From positions 5,456,001-5,520,000 of the forward strand of contig NZ_CP033966.1 of the NCBI RefSeq assembly GCF_003854895.1: DNA of 64,000 bases, written 5' to 3'. The notes under the pieces were generated by a model that was not told the origin of the DNA, searched no databases, and was given only the letters and a program-made list of their open reading frames with translations. This DNA is from Pigmentiphaga sp. H8 (lineage in GTDB: Bacteria > Pseudomonadota > Gammaproteobacteria > Burkholderiales > Burkholderiaceae_B). This document shows, piece by piece, positions 26,564-35,340 of this stretch. Each line of letters opens with the position of its first letter. The first letter of the stretch is position 1. Both the position numbers and the translations under genes were made by a program.

Positions 26564-27760
26564 ATGACAGCGCCGCGCAGCGACACCCCCTTCAGCCTCA
26601 AGCAAATCGCCGTCCCGGCATTCGGTCCATCAGTCCTCTACGGCATCGGCAACGGCGCCATCCTCCCGGTCATCGCGCTCAGCGCCCGCGAACTCGGCGC
26701 CTCGGTGGCCGTGGCGGGACTGATCGTGTCGCTGATGGGCATAGGTTCGCTGGTCAGCAACATCCCGGCCGCCATGATCACGTCCCGCTACGGGGAACGG
26801 CGGTCCATGGCGGGGGCGGCCGCGTTCAGCGTGCTGGCGCTGCTGCTGTGCATCTTCGCCACCCACGCCTGGATGCTGGGCCTGGGCGTCTTCCTGGTGG
26901 GCATGGCCGCGTCGGTATTCATGCTGGCCCGCCAGACCTACCTGATCGATGCCGTGCCGCCCTACATGCGGGCGCGGGCGCTTTCGACCCTGGGCGGCAC
27001 CAACCGGATCGGCGTGTTCATCGGTCCCTTCGCCGGGGCGGCCATGATCCACTTCGTCGGCCTGGACGGCGCGTACTGGGTGGCGGCCGTCGGCATCTCG
27101 GGCGCCGGACTGATCGCCTGGCTGGCGCCCGAGATGGCCGGCGAAGCCCACGTCGGCACGGCGCGCGCCAAGCCGCGGGTCCAGGACATCGCGCGCGACC
27201 ATGCCAAGGTCTTCCTGACCCTGGGCCTGGGCATCCTGCTGGTCAGCGCGCTGCGCTCGTCGCGCCAGGTCGTGATCCCGCTGTGGGCCGACCACCTGGG
27301 GCTCGCCCCGACCGCCGCCTCGATCATCTACGGCCTGGTCGCCGCCATCGACATGTCGGTGTTCTATCCGGCCGGCACGATCATGGACCGGCGCGGCCGC
27401 CTGTGGGTCGCGCTGCCGTCCGTGCTGCTGATGGGCGGCGCGCTGATGGCCACCTCGCTGACGACCGGCGTCGTGTCCTTCCTGATCGTGTCGCTGATCC
27501 TGGGCTTCGGCAACGGCATCAGTTCGGGCATCGTCATGACGCTGGGGGCCGATTCCTCGCCCGCCCACGGCCGCACGGAATTCCTGGGCATCTGGCGCCT
27601 GATCGCCGACGTGGGCAACAGCCTGGGGCCGGTCATCCTGTCGGCCATTACGGCCGTGGCGTCGTTGACGATAGGGGTGGCGTCGGTGGGCACCTTGGGC
27701 CTGGCCGCCGCCGCCGTCCTTTGGCGGTGGCTTCCGAAGAGATCCCCCCCTGCGCGCTGA
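26564..27760 (+). CDS. MFS transporter
   Basis: This 398-residue protein has about 12 membrane helices and the MFS loop-2 type motif SRYGERRSMAGAA, with a partial repeat DRRGRLWVALP between the halves. The fold and length fit drug/proton antiporters or small-metabolite exporters. No dedicated ribosome site precedes the ATG at 26564; the frame is open 23 codons further upstream. It is followed immediately by a dispersed repeat. The substrate is unknown. Confidence 0.88.
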   Translation: MTAPRSDTPFSLKQIAVPAFGPSVLYGIGNGAILPVIALSARELGASVAVAGLIVSLMGIGSLVSNIPAAMITSRYGERRSMAGAAAFSVLALLLCIFATHAWMLGLGVFLVGMAASVFMLARQTYLIDAVPPYMRARALSTLGGTNRIGVFIGPFAGAAMIHFVGLDGAYWVAAVGISGAGLIAWLAPEMAGEAHVGTARAKPRVQDIARDHAKVFLTLGLGILLVSALRSSRQVVIPLWADHLGLAPTAASIIYGLVAAIDMSVFYPAGTIMDRRGRLWVALPSVLLMGGALMATSLTTGVVSFLIVSLILGFGNGISSGIVMTLGADSSPAHGRTEFLGIWRLIADVGNSLGPVILSAITAVASLTIGVASVGTLGLAAAAVLWRWLPKRSPPAR

Positions 27761-27822
27761 CGCGCGCCCCCCAGGGGGCGATGCGGGTGGACCGGCGGAG
27801 CCGGATCCACCGCATCCTGGGT
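27744..27822 (+). repeat. GC-rich dispersed palindromic repeat, copy B
   Basis: This copy begins inside the last codons of the MFS gene (CCCCCCTGCGCGCTGACGCG) and continues with CCCCCCAGGGGGCG, GGACCGGCGGAGCCGGATCC and CCTGGG. It is the reverse complement of copy A with only a few differences. Overlap with a stop codon resembles other bacterial interspersed elements that sit at gene ends. Confidence 0.75.
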
Positions 27823-27892
27823 CTAGTGCCTGTTTCTTGGGTTGCAGCACCGGTGCTATCGCTGGCTGCCAGCGGTAGCAACCGTGCTTCAG

Positions 27893-28035
27893 TCCAAGAT
27901 AGTTTCCCTAGACCCAGGAAACCGCGGATCTGGCTTTGCCAGTCCGCCGGTTTCGCCCCCTTGAGGGGGCCCGCGCAAGCGGGTAGGGGGTGGGCTTCCC
28001 TGACCGGCGGAGCCGGATCCGCCGCATCCTGGGTT
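27893..28035 (+). repeat. Dispersed repeat, composite copy C
   Basis: The left part (27912-27965) is an inverted, diverged form with GCGGATCTGGCTTTGCCAGTCC; the right part ends in GACCGGCGGAGCCGGATCCG and CATCCTGGG. Between them lie CCCCCTTGAGGGGG and CCGCGCAAGCGGG stem-loops. The arrangement suggests two elements in opposite orientation, as in a BIME. Confidence 0.6.
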
Positions 28036-28057
28036 TGCCTGGGTTTGCCTGGGTCTG
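28028..28057 (+). repeat. Three tandem 10-bp repeats
   Basis: CCTGGGTTTG occurs twice, followed by CCTGGGTCTG, directly after the right end of the composite repeat and just before the Bug gene's stop. The short period suggests slippage of the repeat's terminal CCTGGG. Confidence 0.75.
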
Positions 28058-28064
28058 CTCTTCG

Positions 28065-29033
28065 CTACTCGGGTTTTACTCCGGCTTCGGCGATGACTTC
28101 TTCCCAGCGTTTCTTTTCGCGGCGGATGAAGTCGCGGGCCTGGGCGTGGGACTTGATCATCGGATAGGTGCCCAGCTCCGCCAGGCGCGCCACGAAGGGG
28201 CCCTGGCGCAGCGCCGCGTTTACGTCGGCGCTGGTCCGGTCGATCACGGCCTGGGGGGTGCCCTTGGGGGCGAACATGGCGAACCATCCGGAGGCGACGG
28301 TGCCGGGCACGGCATCCTTGGCCAGCGCGATGCCCTCCAGGCCGGGCAGCGCTTCGTCGGCCGTGACGGCGATGGCCTTGATGCGGCCGCTGCGCACCAG
28401 CGGGAGCAGCGGCGCGGTGCCGTCGACGTACAGCGGGATGTCGCCCTTGATCAGCGCCTGGATCGCCTGGGTCGTTCCGCTGAAGCCGATCTGCCGGAAG
28501 CGGACGTGGCCGTACTGGCCCATCATCTCGGACGTCAGATGCGGAACGGACCCGCGGCGAGGGCTGCCGATGACCACGTCGTCGGGTTTGGCCTTCGCGG
28601 CGGCCAGGATCTCGGCCACGTTCCGGTAGGGCGCCTGGGCATTGGCGACGAACAGCATCGGCGTATAGGCGATGGTGGCCACGGTCTCGGCGTCGCGCTC
28701 GACGTCGAAGCGGGCTTCCTTGTACATGACCGGCGTGGTCACGGCCGCCGCGGCGTGGAAAAGGCCCAGCGTATAGCCGTCGGGCGCGGCCTGGGCCAGT
28801 TCCTGCATGGCGGCGATGCCGTTGCCGGCGGGGCGGTTCTCCACCACCACCTGCTGGCCCCAGGCCGCGGTCAGCCGTTCGGCCACCAGCCGCGCGATGA
28901 TGTCCGGGGCGCTGCCGGCGATGGACGGCACCACCATCTTCACCATGCGGGCCGGATAGGTCTCGGCGGCAAGCGCCGGCACCGTGGCCAGGATGCCCGC
29001 CAGCGCGGCGGCGCAGGCCAGTTTGCGATCCAT
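28065..29033 (-). CDS. Bug receptor next to the amidohydrolase
   Basis: This 322-residue receptor has the signal peptide MDRKLACAAALAGILATVPALAAE and then YPARMVKMVVPSIAGSAPDIIARLV. The ligand-loop GG is replaced by GS and the second loop reads RQIGFSGTTQAIQALIKGDI rather than HVPYKG-x-x-P, so this is the most diverged receptor in the window. GGAGGAGA precedes the ATG. It lies 182 bases after the amidohydrolase gene on the same strand, with an AT-rich region between them that probably has its own promoter. Confidence 0.87.
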   Translation of the reverse strand: MDRKLACAAALAGILATVPALAAETYPARMVKMVVPSIAGSAPDIIARLVAERLTAAWGQQVVVENRPAGNGIAAMQELAQAAPDGYTLGLFHAAAAVTTPVMYKEARFDVERDAETVATIAYTPMLFVANAQAPYRNVAEILAAAKAKPDDVVIGSPRRGSVPHLTSEMMGQYGHVRFRQIGFSGTTQAIQALIKGDIPLYVDGTAPLLPLVRSGRIKAIAVTADEALPGLEGIALAKDAVPGTVASGWFAMFAPKGTPQAVIDRTSADVNAALRQGPFVARLAELGTYPMIKSHAQARDFIRREKKRWEEVIAEAGVKPE

Positions 29034-29089
29034 CTCGTGTCTCCTCCGGTACGCGCGGACAGCTTGGGCGATGTCCGGTCCGCGACCAT

Positions 29090-29138
29090 ATTTGATATGC
29101 ATTCAATTAATGTACGAATAATTGACTGTCTATCAAAT
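29090..29138. promoter_or_regulatory. Paired inverted half-sites upstream of the Bug gene
   Basis: ATTTGATA at 29090-29097 and its exact complement TATCAAAT at 29131-29138 flank an AT-rich core that includes CATT-CAATT-AATG. The stretch is the only AT-rich part of the gap and is a likely promoter/operator for the minus-strand Bug gene. Confidence 0.45.
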
Positions 29139-29215
29139 AATGGTTTGTACGGAGGCAGGAAAGCGCCGCGCCCGGCGCCGGCAAGGGCGGCGGGCGCGGC
29201 GGGACAACGCGGCGC

Positions 29216-30637
29216 TCAGGCTTTCGGTGCCAGCCGCTGCATGGACGCGGTCGCGGCGCGGACGATGGCCGTCTCGTCGGTAAAGGTGAAGCGCCCGCGC
29301 TGGCGCAGGATGCGGCCGTCGACGATGACGGTATCGACGTTGGCCGGCGACGCGCGGTTCAGGAGCGCATCGTAGGGATCGCGGCAAGGCGCGATGTTCA
29401 GGCCGCCGGTGCCGACCAGGATGAGGTCGGCGCGCTTGCCCGGCGCCAGCGTGCCGATCTGCCCGTCCAGGCCCAGCGCACGGGCGCCGTCCACGGTCGC
29501 CAGCTCCAGCATCCTGCGCGCCGTCAGCGGCACGGTCTCGCCCAGCCGATGCTTGTGGTACTTGTACGCGATGCGCATCATGTCGAAGTAGTCGGCGTTG
29601 CCCGAGACGGTCTCGTCCAGCGACAAGCCCACCAGCACGCCGTCGCGCAGCAGCTCGCCCAGCTGGATCTCGCCGCCGTCGGGCGGGCGCGCCGCCTCGG
29701 CCGTGGCCGAGGTGCTGAAGCTGGTGCCGCGCGCTTTCAGGATGGCGCGTTCCTCGGCCGTGGTGAACATGGGGTGGACGAGCTGCACGTCGGGTCCCAG
29801 CAGCTTTTCATCCTCCAGCCGCCGCACCAGGCCCCTGGGCGAGGCATGCAGGGTGATGGGCAGGCCCAGGGCACGGGCGGCGCCCCAGTCGCGCCGGGCC
29901 ATGTCGTAGTCGATGGTGCCTCGCAGGCTCTGGCCGGCCACCAGGTTGCGCGAGACGATGCCCAGCGACAGCAGCGGATTGTGGGGCCCTATCCATTCGC
30001 GCTGGACCCGGGCGAGGTCCTTGCTGTCCATGGGCTGGTCGGTCGGCCCGCCCTGCGGCCCGCCGTACGAGAAACGGCCCCGTACCCCCAGGTCCCGCAT
30101 GGCCGACAACTCCGCGTCGGCATGGGCCGGCGTGCGCGTGTTGTGCGACCAGTTGTGCACCGTCGTGATGCCCGAGGCCAGGCCCTCGGCCAGCCCCAGG
30201 CATACGGAGTGGTAGGTGTCGGCGGGGGTCATGTGCGGGCCGAGCCGCGAGGTCAGCGGAAAGTAGGTATTCCTGGGCACGTCGATCTGGTGGAACATGC
30301 GGCACGCGCAGTTCCACAGGTGCCAGTGGGTATCGACCAGGCCGGGCAGGCAGATCATGCCGGCCGCGTCTATCCGCCGCGCCCCCGGCGCATCCACGCG
30401 CGGCCCGACCGCGACGATGGCGCCGTCCTTCACGTGCACCTGCCCGCCCACGAATTCGCCCAGCCGGGCATCCATGGTCAGGACGTGCGCGCCGTCGATC
30501 ACGAATTCGCCGCGCGCCGGCGGCGATCTTCCGGCCGCGGGCGCGGCGATGACGCCCGCTCCGCTGCCCGCCCAGGCCGCCAGTCCCGCGCCAGCCTGCC
30601 AGAACCGCCGGCGGCCTGGAAAAAACGTCTCCTCCAT
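29216..30637 (-). CDS. Exported metal-dependent amidohydrolase
   Basis: This 473-residue protein is an amidohydrolase-superfamily enzyme of the chlorohydrolase/cytosine-deaminase type. VDTHWH holds the first metal ligands (H104, H106); later ITLHAS, VQLVHPMF and LSLDETVSGN supply further His and Asp residues, and LAPGKRADLILV closes the composite beta-sandwich. The N-terminus has RRRFWQAGAGLAAWAG and then an AAP-AAG stretch, resembling a Tat signal, which is unusual for this family. AAGGAGG lies just before the ATG. It probably hydrolyses a C-N bond to release an acid taken up by the adjacent receptor. Confidence 0.85.
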   Translation of the reverse strand: MEETFFPGRRRFWQAGAGLAAWAGSGAGVIAAPAAGRSPPARGEFVIDGAHVLTMDARLGEFVGGQVHVKDGAIVAVGPRVDAPGARRIDAAGMICLPGLVDTHWHLWNCACRMFHQIDVPRNTYFPLTSRLGPHMTPADTYHSVCLGLAEGLASGITTVHNWSHNTRTPAHADAELSAMRDLGVRGRFSYGGPQGGPTDQPMDSKDLARVQREWIGPHNPLLSLGIVSRNLVAGQSLRGTIDYDMARRDWGAARALGLPITLHASPRGLVRRLEDEKLLGPDVQLVHPMFTTAEERAILKARGTSFSTSATAEAARPPDGGEIQLGELLRDGVLVGLSLDETVSGNADYFDMMRIAYKYHKHRLGETVPLTARRMLELATVDGARALGLDGQIGTLAPGKRADLILVGTGGLNIAPCRDPYDALLNRASPANVDTVIVDGRILRQRGRFTFTDETAIVRAATASMQRLAPKA

Positions 30638-30681
30638 GCTTCCTCCTTTTGAATACTTGTTTTCCTAAAAGGATACACATT

Positions 30682-30718
30682 CCATTAAATGGATATTTTT
30701 TTAGTGAATGGTATACCA
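30682..30718. promoter_or_regulatory. AT-rich promoter region with two short palindromes
   Basis: CCATT-A-AATGG (30682-30692) and TGGTATACCA (30709-30718) lie in the gap between the TetR gene and the amidohydrolase gene, both on the minus strand. They are candidate binding sites for the neighbouring TetR protein. Confidence 0.4.
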
Positions 30719-30785
30719 ATTATGCGGCCGTGAAGACCCCTGCCAACCGGCATCCAGGAAGAAAAAACGGAGAAGGGAGGAACCC

Positions 30786-31559
30786 TCAGGCCGGCTTGCG
30801 CGGGCGCCGGGTCGTGGAAGCGCTCGCGCGCCAGGCGGCGATGCCGTCCAGCGTGATGCGCAGCCCTTCGTCGAAGGCGGTGGCCGAACTCAGGCGGGCG
30901 AACGAGCGGCCGATGGCGCGCGCGGCGGGGTACGGGTCCGCCGACTCCAGGCGGGCCCGGATGAAATCCTCGTGGTAGGCCGGCATCTGCCGCGAGGCTT
31001 CGGCCATGCTGGCGCCCACCAGGTACTGGGCGATCAGGTGATAGGCCAGCGCCACCTGGTCATGCGTGAAGCCGCCCTGCATGATGGCCGAGGCCATGTG
31101 GTTGAAGAACACCATGCCGTAGTCGGTCTCGTCCGGCTCGACGTCCTGGAACAGGCGATAGCGGTTGTGCGAGGCCACGTACATGCTGGCGCCGGGGTTG
31201 GCGATGGCGACGGCGAAGCTCAGCCGCGCGATGGTCTCGACGTCGGAGCGCCAGTCGCCGGTCAGCGCGGGCAGCTTCTCGACCCGCTGGCGGTAATAGT
31301 CGTTCAGGACGCCCGACACCAGCTTGTCGCGTCCGCCCATGTAGTAGTGGATGAGGCCGGGCGCCACGCCGAAGTCCCGCGCCAGCTGCACCATCGATAT
31401 CTGGTCCAGCGGCATGCTCTTGGCCAGGTCTATCGCGCGCTGGAGGATGGCCCACCGGCTCAGCAGCGGCTCGGCGGTGATCGGCGATTCGACCTTGGGA
31501 GGCCGGCCGCGGCGGCGGGGCGCGGCGGCCTGGGCAACGGCCTTCTTGGAGGCGGACAT
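30786..31559 (-). CDS. TetR family transcriptional regulator
   Basis: This 257-residue protein has a basic N-terminal tail (PRRRGRPPK) and a TetR helix-turn-helix at about 56-77 (ISMVQLARDFGVAPGLIHYYMGGRDKLVSGVL), followed by a helical ligand domain. I chose the ATG at 31559; a further ATG lies nine codons upstream. It sits between the amidohydrolase gene and the aroyl-CoA operon, all on the minus strand, so it could control either. A dyad 40-60 bases before its start suggests autoregulation. Confidence 0.88.
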   Translation of the reverse strand: MSASKKAVAQAAAPRRRGRPPKVESPITAEPLLSRWAILQRAIDLAKSMPLDQISMVQLARDFGVAPGLIHYYMGGRDKLVSGVLNDYYRQRVEKLPALTGDWRSDVETIARLSFAVAIANPGASMYVASHNRYRLFQDVEPDETDYGMVFFNHMASAIMQGGFTHDQVALAYHLIAQYLVGASMAEASRQMPAYHEDFIRARLESADPYPAARAIGRSFARLSSATAFDEGLRITLDGIAAWRASASTTRRPRKPA

Positions 31560-31600
31560 GGCGGGCGGGGCGGATGAAAACGGCACTATCGTAGAAAATT

Positions 31601-31617
31601 ATTGCCAGGGGGGCAAT
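31601..31617. promoter_or_regulatory. Inverted repeat upstream of TetR
   Basis: ATTGCC-AGGGG-GGCAAT is a perfect 6-5-6 dyad inside an AT-rich patch (31590-31620), between the end of the FAD monooxygenase gene and the TetR start. It could be the TetR autoregulatory operator. Confidence 0.5.
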
Positions 31618-31643
31618 TTACGCGCCGTTCCACGCCGCCCGGC

Positions 31644-32792
31644 CTATCCGGCCAGCGCCGCCACCCCGGCCTCCTCCATCTCGCGGACCAGGTCCGGATA
31701 CTGGAGCTTCAGGCGGTCGCGATCGACCCGCCCGGTGCGGGTCATGAAGTGGTAGACGAATTCGTGCGGCGATTCGATCCGCATCCACTCGCGCACGCGC
31801 TCGTACCAGTTGTAGGACGCTTCCGAGGCGCGGATGAGCCGCTGCTTGGCGGGCTTGCGCGACGCCACGTACAGCTCCAGCGCGCCGCCGATGTCGCTCG
31901 GACGCTGGCGCAGCGCCTCGGCCAGCGCGATGGCGTCCTCCATCGCGATGCGGGTGCCCGAGCCGATGGAGAAATGCGCGCTGGCCAGCGCGTCGCCCAG
32001 CAGCACGCGGTTGCCCGCGTGCCAGGCGCGATTGCGGACCACCGGGAATTGGCGCCAGCTGGAATGGTTGGACACCAGCCCATGCCCGCCCAGCTCCGGC
32101 GCGAACACTTCCTCGAACAGGGCTTGCCGCGCCCGCGCGTCCATCGCCTCCATGCCGAACTCGACCCAGGTCCGGTCGTCGCACTCGGCCACGAAGGTGC
32201 TCATGGCCGCCGAATACGGGTAGTAGTGCGCGACGAAGCAGCCGCCCCGCCATTCGCGGAACACCAGCGCCGGCGTCTCGAAGGCCTTGTCCACGCCGTA
32301 CCACGCGAAGTGGTTGGTCAGCCGGCCGTGCGTCGTGCCGAAGGCGGCTTCGTCGGCCGCGCGCAGCGTCGAGTTCACGCCGTCCGCGCCCACCACCAGC
32401 TCGGCGTCCAGCGCGTGGACGTCGGCCAGCCGGTGCTCGTGGCGCACGTCCACGTCCAGGCGGCGGGCATGGTCCTGCAGGATGCGCAGCAGGTCGATGC
32501 GCGGGATGGCGCCGCCGCCTGCTCCCGGCCGGCGCACGACGATGGGCCGCTCGCGCATGACGATGGTCTGGCGGTCGTTGAAGCGCATGGCGCCCATCAG
32601 GTCCTCGACCACCTCGGGCGCCGCCTCGCGCAGCGAAGCCAGGCCGGTATCGGCCAGCACCACGCCGAAGCCGAAGGTCGCGCCCGCAGGATTCTGCTCG
32701 TGCACGTCGACCTGGACGTGTGGCAGGCGCTGCTTGAGCAGGATGGACAGGAACAATCCCGACGGGCCCCCGCCGACGATGGTGACCTTCAT
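31644..32792 (-). CDS. FAD monooxygenase, anthraniloyl/salicylyl-CoA hydroxylase-like
   Basis: This 382-residue protein begins MKVTIVGGGPSGLFLSILLK and TFGFGVVLADTGLASLREA, the pattern of the FAD domain in salicylyl-CoA 5-hydroxylase (SdgC) and anthraniloyl-CoA monooxygenase. VLLGDALASAHFSIGSGTRIAMEDAIALA holds the second FAD motif. Those relatives act on aryl-CoA thioesters, which fits the ligase two genes upstream. Its ATG overlaps the stop of the VOC gene (ATGA), and CGGAG lies before it. I infer hydroxylation of an aroyl-CoA using NAD(P)H and O2. Confidence 0.85.
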   Translation of the reverse strand: MKVTIVGGGPSGLFLSILLKQRLPHVQVDVHEQNPAGATFGFGVVLADTGLASLREAAPEVVEDLMGAMRFNDRQTIVMRERPIVVRRPGAGGGAIPRIDLLRILQDHARRLDVDVRHEHRLADVHALDAELVVGADGVNSTLRAADEAAFGTTHGRLTNHFAWYGVDKAFETPALVFREWRGGCFVAHYYPYSAAMSTFVAECDDRTWVEFGMEAMDARARQALFEEVFAPELGGHGLVSNHSSWRQFPVVRNRAWHAGNRVLLGDALASAHFSIGSGTRIAMEDAIALAEALRQRPSDIGGALELYVASRKPAKQRLIRASEASYNWYERVREWMRIESPHEFVYHFMTRTGRVDRDRLKLQYPDLVREMEEAGVAALAG

Positions 32793-33640
32793 GGCGACTC
32801 CGTCGGATCGATGGCAAGGGTGTCCATGTCGAACGTGGCGATGCTTCCCGCCAGGCCGCCCGTCAGCGCGCCGTACCAGAGCGCGGGCTTGAAGCCCAGC
32901 TCCTTGCGGCGAAAGCGCAGGCCGGGCGTGCCGTCGATGCGGGCATAGCCGGCCGCGCCGCGGCGCACCGCATAGCCGCGGGCACGCGCATCGTCCAGCA
33001 GCGGGGCGAACTCGGGCACGTCCAGCACGTACACCGAGGCCGCGCCCGCCGGCCGGTCGGCATCGTCCAGCGCCGCCGCCTTGCGGCGCCATACCGGCTC
33101 GATGCCGTCCAGGCGCTCGCCCTGCCCCGCCTCCAGCGCCATCGCGGCTTCCAGCGTGCGGGCCGCGTCGTCCGCGTCGGCCTGGTTGAAGGGCCGCAAC
33201 TGGGTCGTGATCTCGATGGGGTAGCCGTTGGGATCGTTGAAGTAGATCGACTCGATCACCTCGTGGCGGATCTGGTAGCGCAGCGGAATGCCGGCGGCCT
33301 CCACGCGCGCGCGCCATCGCAGCAGCGCGGCCTCGTCCGGCACCAGCCACGCGGTGTGGGTCGCGCGTTCCTGGTAATGGTCGCTCACGCGCAGCTTCTC
33401 CGGGCGCTGCGTGCCGATGTAGTAGAAGAACGCGATGGTGCTGCCGTTGCCGCTGTCGAAAAAGAAATGCAGGAAATCGGCATGGTCGTCCTGGCCCCAG
33501 CCGCGCGCGGAAATCGCGTGCACCAGCGGCAGGCCGAGCTGGTCGCGATAGAAGCGCACCGTCTCGGACAGTTTCCAGGTGGGGCGCGCGGTGTGGTGCA
33601 CGCCGTGCAATCGCAGGGGGGAAAGCGCTTCGTTGTTCAT
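32789..33640 (-). CDS. Two-domain VOC (glyoxalase / extradiol dioxygenase-like) protein
   Basis: This 283-residue protein has two VOC modules. The first opens LHGVHHTARPTWKLSETVRFYRDQLGLPL and ends in NDPNGYPIEIT; likely metal ligands are H15 or H16, H95 in THTAWLV and E143. The second module (about residues 170-270) is shorter and lacks an obvious ligand set. It could be an extradiol ring-cleaving dioxygenase or an isomerase. Both ends overlap neighbours as ATGA, so it is translationally coupled to the ligase and the monooxygenase. Confidence 0.8.
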   Translation of the reverse strand: MNNEALSPLRLHGVHHTARPTWKLSETVRFYRDQLGLPLVHAISARGWGQDDHADFLHFFFDSGNGSTIAFFYYIGTQRPEKLRVSDHYQERATHTAWLVPDEAALLRWRARVEAAGIPLRYQIRHEVIESIYFNDPNGYPIEITTQLRPFNQADADDAARTLEAAMALEAGQGERLDGIEPVWRRKAAALDDADRPAGAASVYVLDVPEFAPLLDDARARGYAVRRGAAGYARIDGTPGLRFRRKELGFKPALWYGALTGGLAGSIATFDMDTLAIDPTESP

Positions 33641-35328
33641 GTCGGAAGTTCCTCGTTTGGCCGCGCCAGGATGGCCGCGATCCGTTCCCGCAGGATCTGC
33701 TTGCTGAGCTTGCCGGAGGCCGAGAGCGGAAAATCCGCCAGGACCTCGATGCGTTCGGGCCACTTGAACTTGGCCAGCCCTTCGCCGTGCAGGAAGCGGC
33801 CCAGTTCCTCGACGTCCGGCGCGCGCGCCGACGGCCGCAGCGTGGCGAACAGGCAGGCCTTTTCGCCATAGACGGGATCGGGCATGCCGACCAGCGCGCA
33901 GTTCAGGATGGCGGGGTGGCGGCTGACCACGCCCTCGACCTCCTCGGCGTTGATCTTCTCGCCGCCGCGGTCGATCACATCCTTGATGCGGCCCTGGAAG
34001 AAGTAGTAGCGACGGCCGCCCTCGACCCGGCTGGACATCAGGTCGCCCGAGCGGTAGTGGCCGTCCGCCGTGAAGCGGTGCGCGTCCTCGGCGGCGGACT
34101 TGTAGTAGCCCTGGATGGTGTACGGGCCGCGGAACAGCGCCTCGCCGACCTCGCCGTCGGCCACCGGCTCTTCCGTACCCGGGCGCACGATCTTCACTTC
34201 GTCGTGCACGGACACCGGCCGGCCGACCGAGCCGTCGTTCAGGTGGCGCGGGTCGTCTTCCCGCGTGAACATGATCACGCCCTCGGTCATGCCGAAGATG
34301 TGCCGCGCGGGCGACCCCGTGAGCCGCGCCATGCCGCCCGCGTTCTTCGAGGTGATGAAACGCCGGCGCGCCTTCTCGCCGGCGTCGGCGCGGGCCAGCT
34401 CGGGCACGATGCGCGTCAGGATGGGGCCGGGCGCGCCGAACCAGGTGGGGCGGTGCTCGCGGACCAGCGCGCACAGCGTTTCCTCGGCCAGGTCGGGCGC
34501 CACCGTGATCGCGCCGCCGCACAGCAGGAAGGGGCCGAAGCAGCATCCCATGTTGAGGTTGTGCATGTACGGCGTGGGAAAGAACAGCACGTCGTCGCGG
34601 GTGTAGCCGTTGCAGGCGGCGACCTCGCGCATGTTGTACAGGTACTCGCTCTGGAAGCGGGGAATGATCTTGGGCACTCCGGTCGTGCCGCCGGACAACT
34701 GGAACACCGCCACCTGCCACGGGTCGTGCTCCACATCCGCCAGCATGGTCCTGGCGCGCTCCCAGGGCATGCCGTCGATCAGCTGGCGCAGCCCGTGCGC
34801 GCCGGCGCGCGGCTCGCCCCGTGCCTGCACGATGTGGCGCAGCGTGGGCACGGCCTCCTGCATCTCGCGCGCGAAGGCCACGTCGTCGAACCGGGCGTCG
34901 TCGCCCTGGACGAGGTGCAGGCGGGCATCGGCCAGCTTCGCCAGATAACCCACTTCCAGCTTGCGGAAGGCCTGCAGCGCGCAGATCGGGATCAGGCCCG
35001 CCTTCAGGCAGGCCAGGAAGGCCACCAGCAGTTCGGCGCAATTGCCGCTCTGCAGCAGCACGCGATCATGCCGGACCAGTCCCAGCGCCAGCATGGCCGC
35101 GCCCAGCCGGTCGCTGTCGCGATCCAGTTCGCGGTAGCTCATCCGTAGCTGCGGACCGACCAGCGCCAGCCGGTCGGCGTGCAGCGCGAACGAGCGGGCG
35201 AACGCGCCGGCCAGCGTCTCGCCGCCCAGCAGCCCCAGCTCCGCGTAGCGGCGCAGGCGGCCGGCGTCGGGATAGCGCACGCCCTCGAGCCGGACCCTTG
35301 GTTCCACGTCCATCATGTCTCCATCCAT
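33637..35328 (-). CDS. EntE-like adenylate-forming aryl acid ligase
   Basis: This 563-residue protein has the AMP-binding motif LSGGTTGVPKIIPR at 211-224 and the lower motifs GRIKDVIDRGGEKINAEEVE and LSASGKLSKQIL. The wording around the first motif closely follows 2,3-dihydroxybenzoate/salicylate-AMP ligases (EntE, SdgA) rather than fatty acyl ligases. It should activate an aromatic acid to the adenylate or CoA thioester. GGAGAC precedes the ATGs at 35316 and 35313, which may be the true starts. It is the second gene of the operon, 12 bases after the hydrolase. Confidence 0.87.
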   Translation of the reverse strand: MDGDMMDVEPRVRLEGVRYPDAGRLRRYAELGLLGGETLAGAFARSFALHADRLALVGPQLRMSYRELDRDSDRLGAAMLALGLVRHDRVLLQSGNCAELLVAFLACLKAGLIPICALQAFRKLEVGYLAKLADARLHLVQGDDARFDDVAFAREMQEAVPTLRHIVQARGEPRAGAHGLRQLIDGMPWERARTMLADVEHDPWQVAVFQLSGGTTGVPKIIPRFQSEYLYNMREVAACNGYTRDDVLFFPTPYMHNLNMGCCFGPFLLCGGAITVAPDLAEETLCALVREHRPTWFGAPGPILTRIVPELARADAGEKARRRFITSKNAGGMARLTGSPARHIFGMTEGVIMFTREDDPRHLNDGSVGRPVSVHDEVKIVRPGTEEPVADGEVGEALFRGPYTIQGYYKSAAEDAHRFTADGHYRSGDLMSSRVEGGRRYYFFQGRIKDVIDRGGEKINAEEVEGVVSRHPAILNCALVGMPDPVYGEKACLFATLRPSARAPDVEELGRFLHGEGLAKFKWPERIEVLADFPLSASGKLSKQILRERIAAILARPNEELPT

Positions 35329-35340
35329 TTCATTCTTCCG

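Larger units (their letters stand above)
27761..28064. other. 304-bp repeat-rich gap without a gene
   Basis: The gap between the MFS gene and the convergent Bug gene contains copy B, a unique AT-richer spacer (27823-27892) and a diverged, partly inverted copy. I see no ribosome site or credible reading frame. It probably serves as a transcription barrier for both genes. Confidence 0.6.

Noticed and set aside
27744..28057. Repeat copies as insertion-sequence ends
   Set aside because: No transposase, no target-site duplication and no terminal inverted repeat pair of the right spacing; palindromic interspersed elements explain them better.
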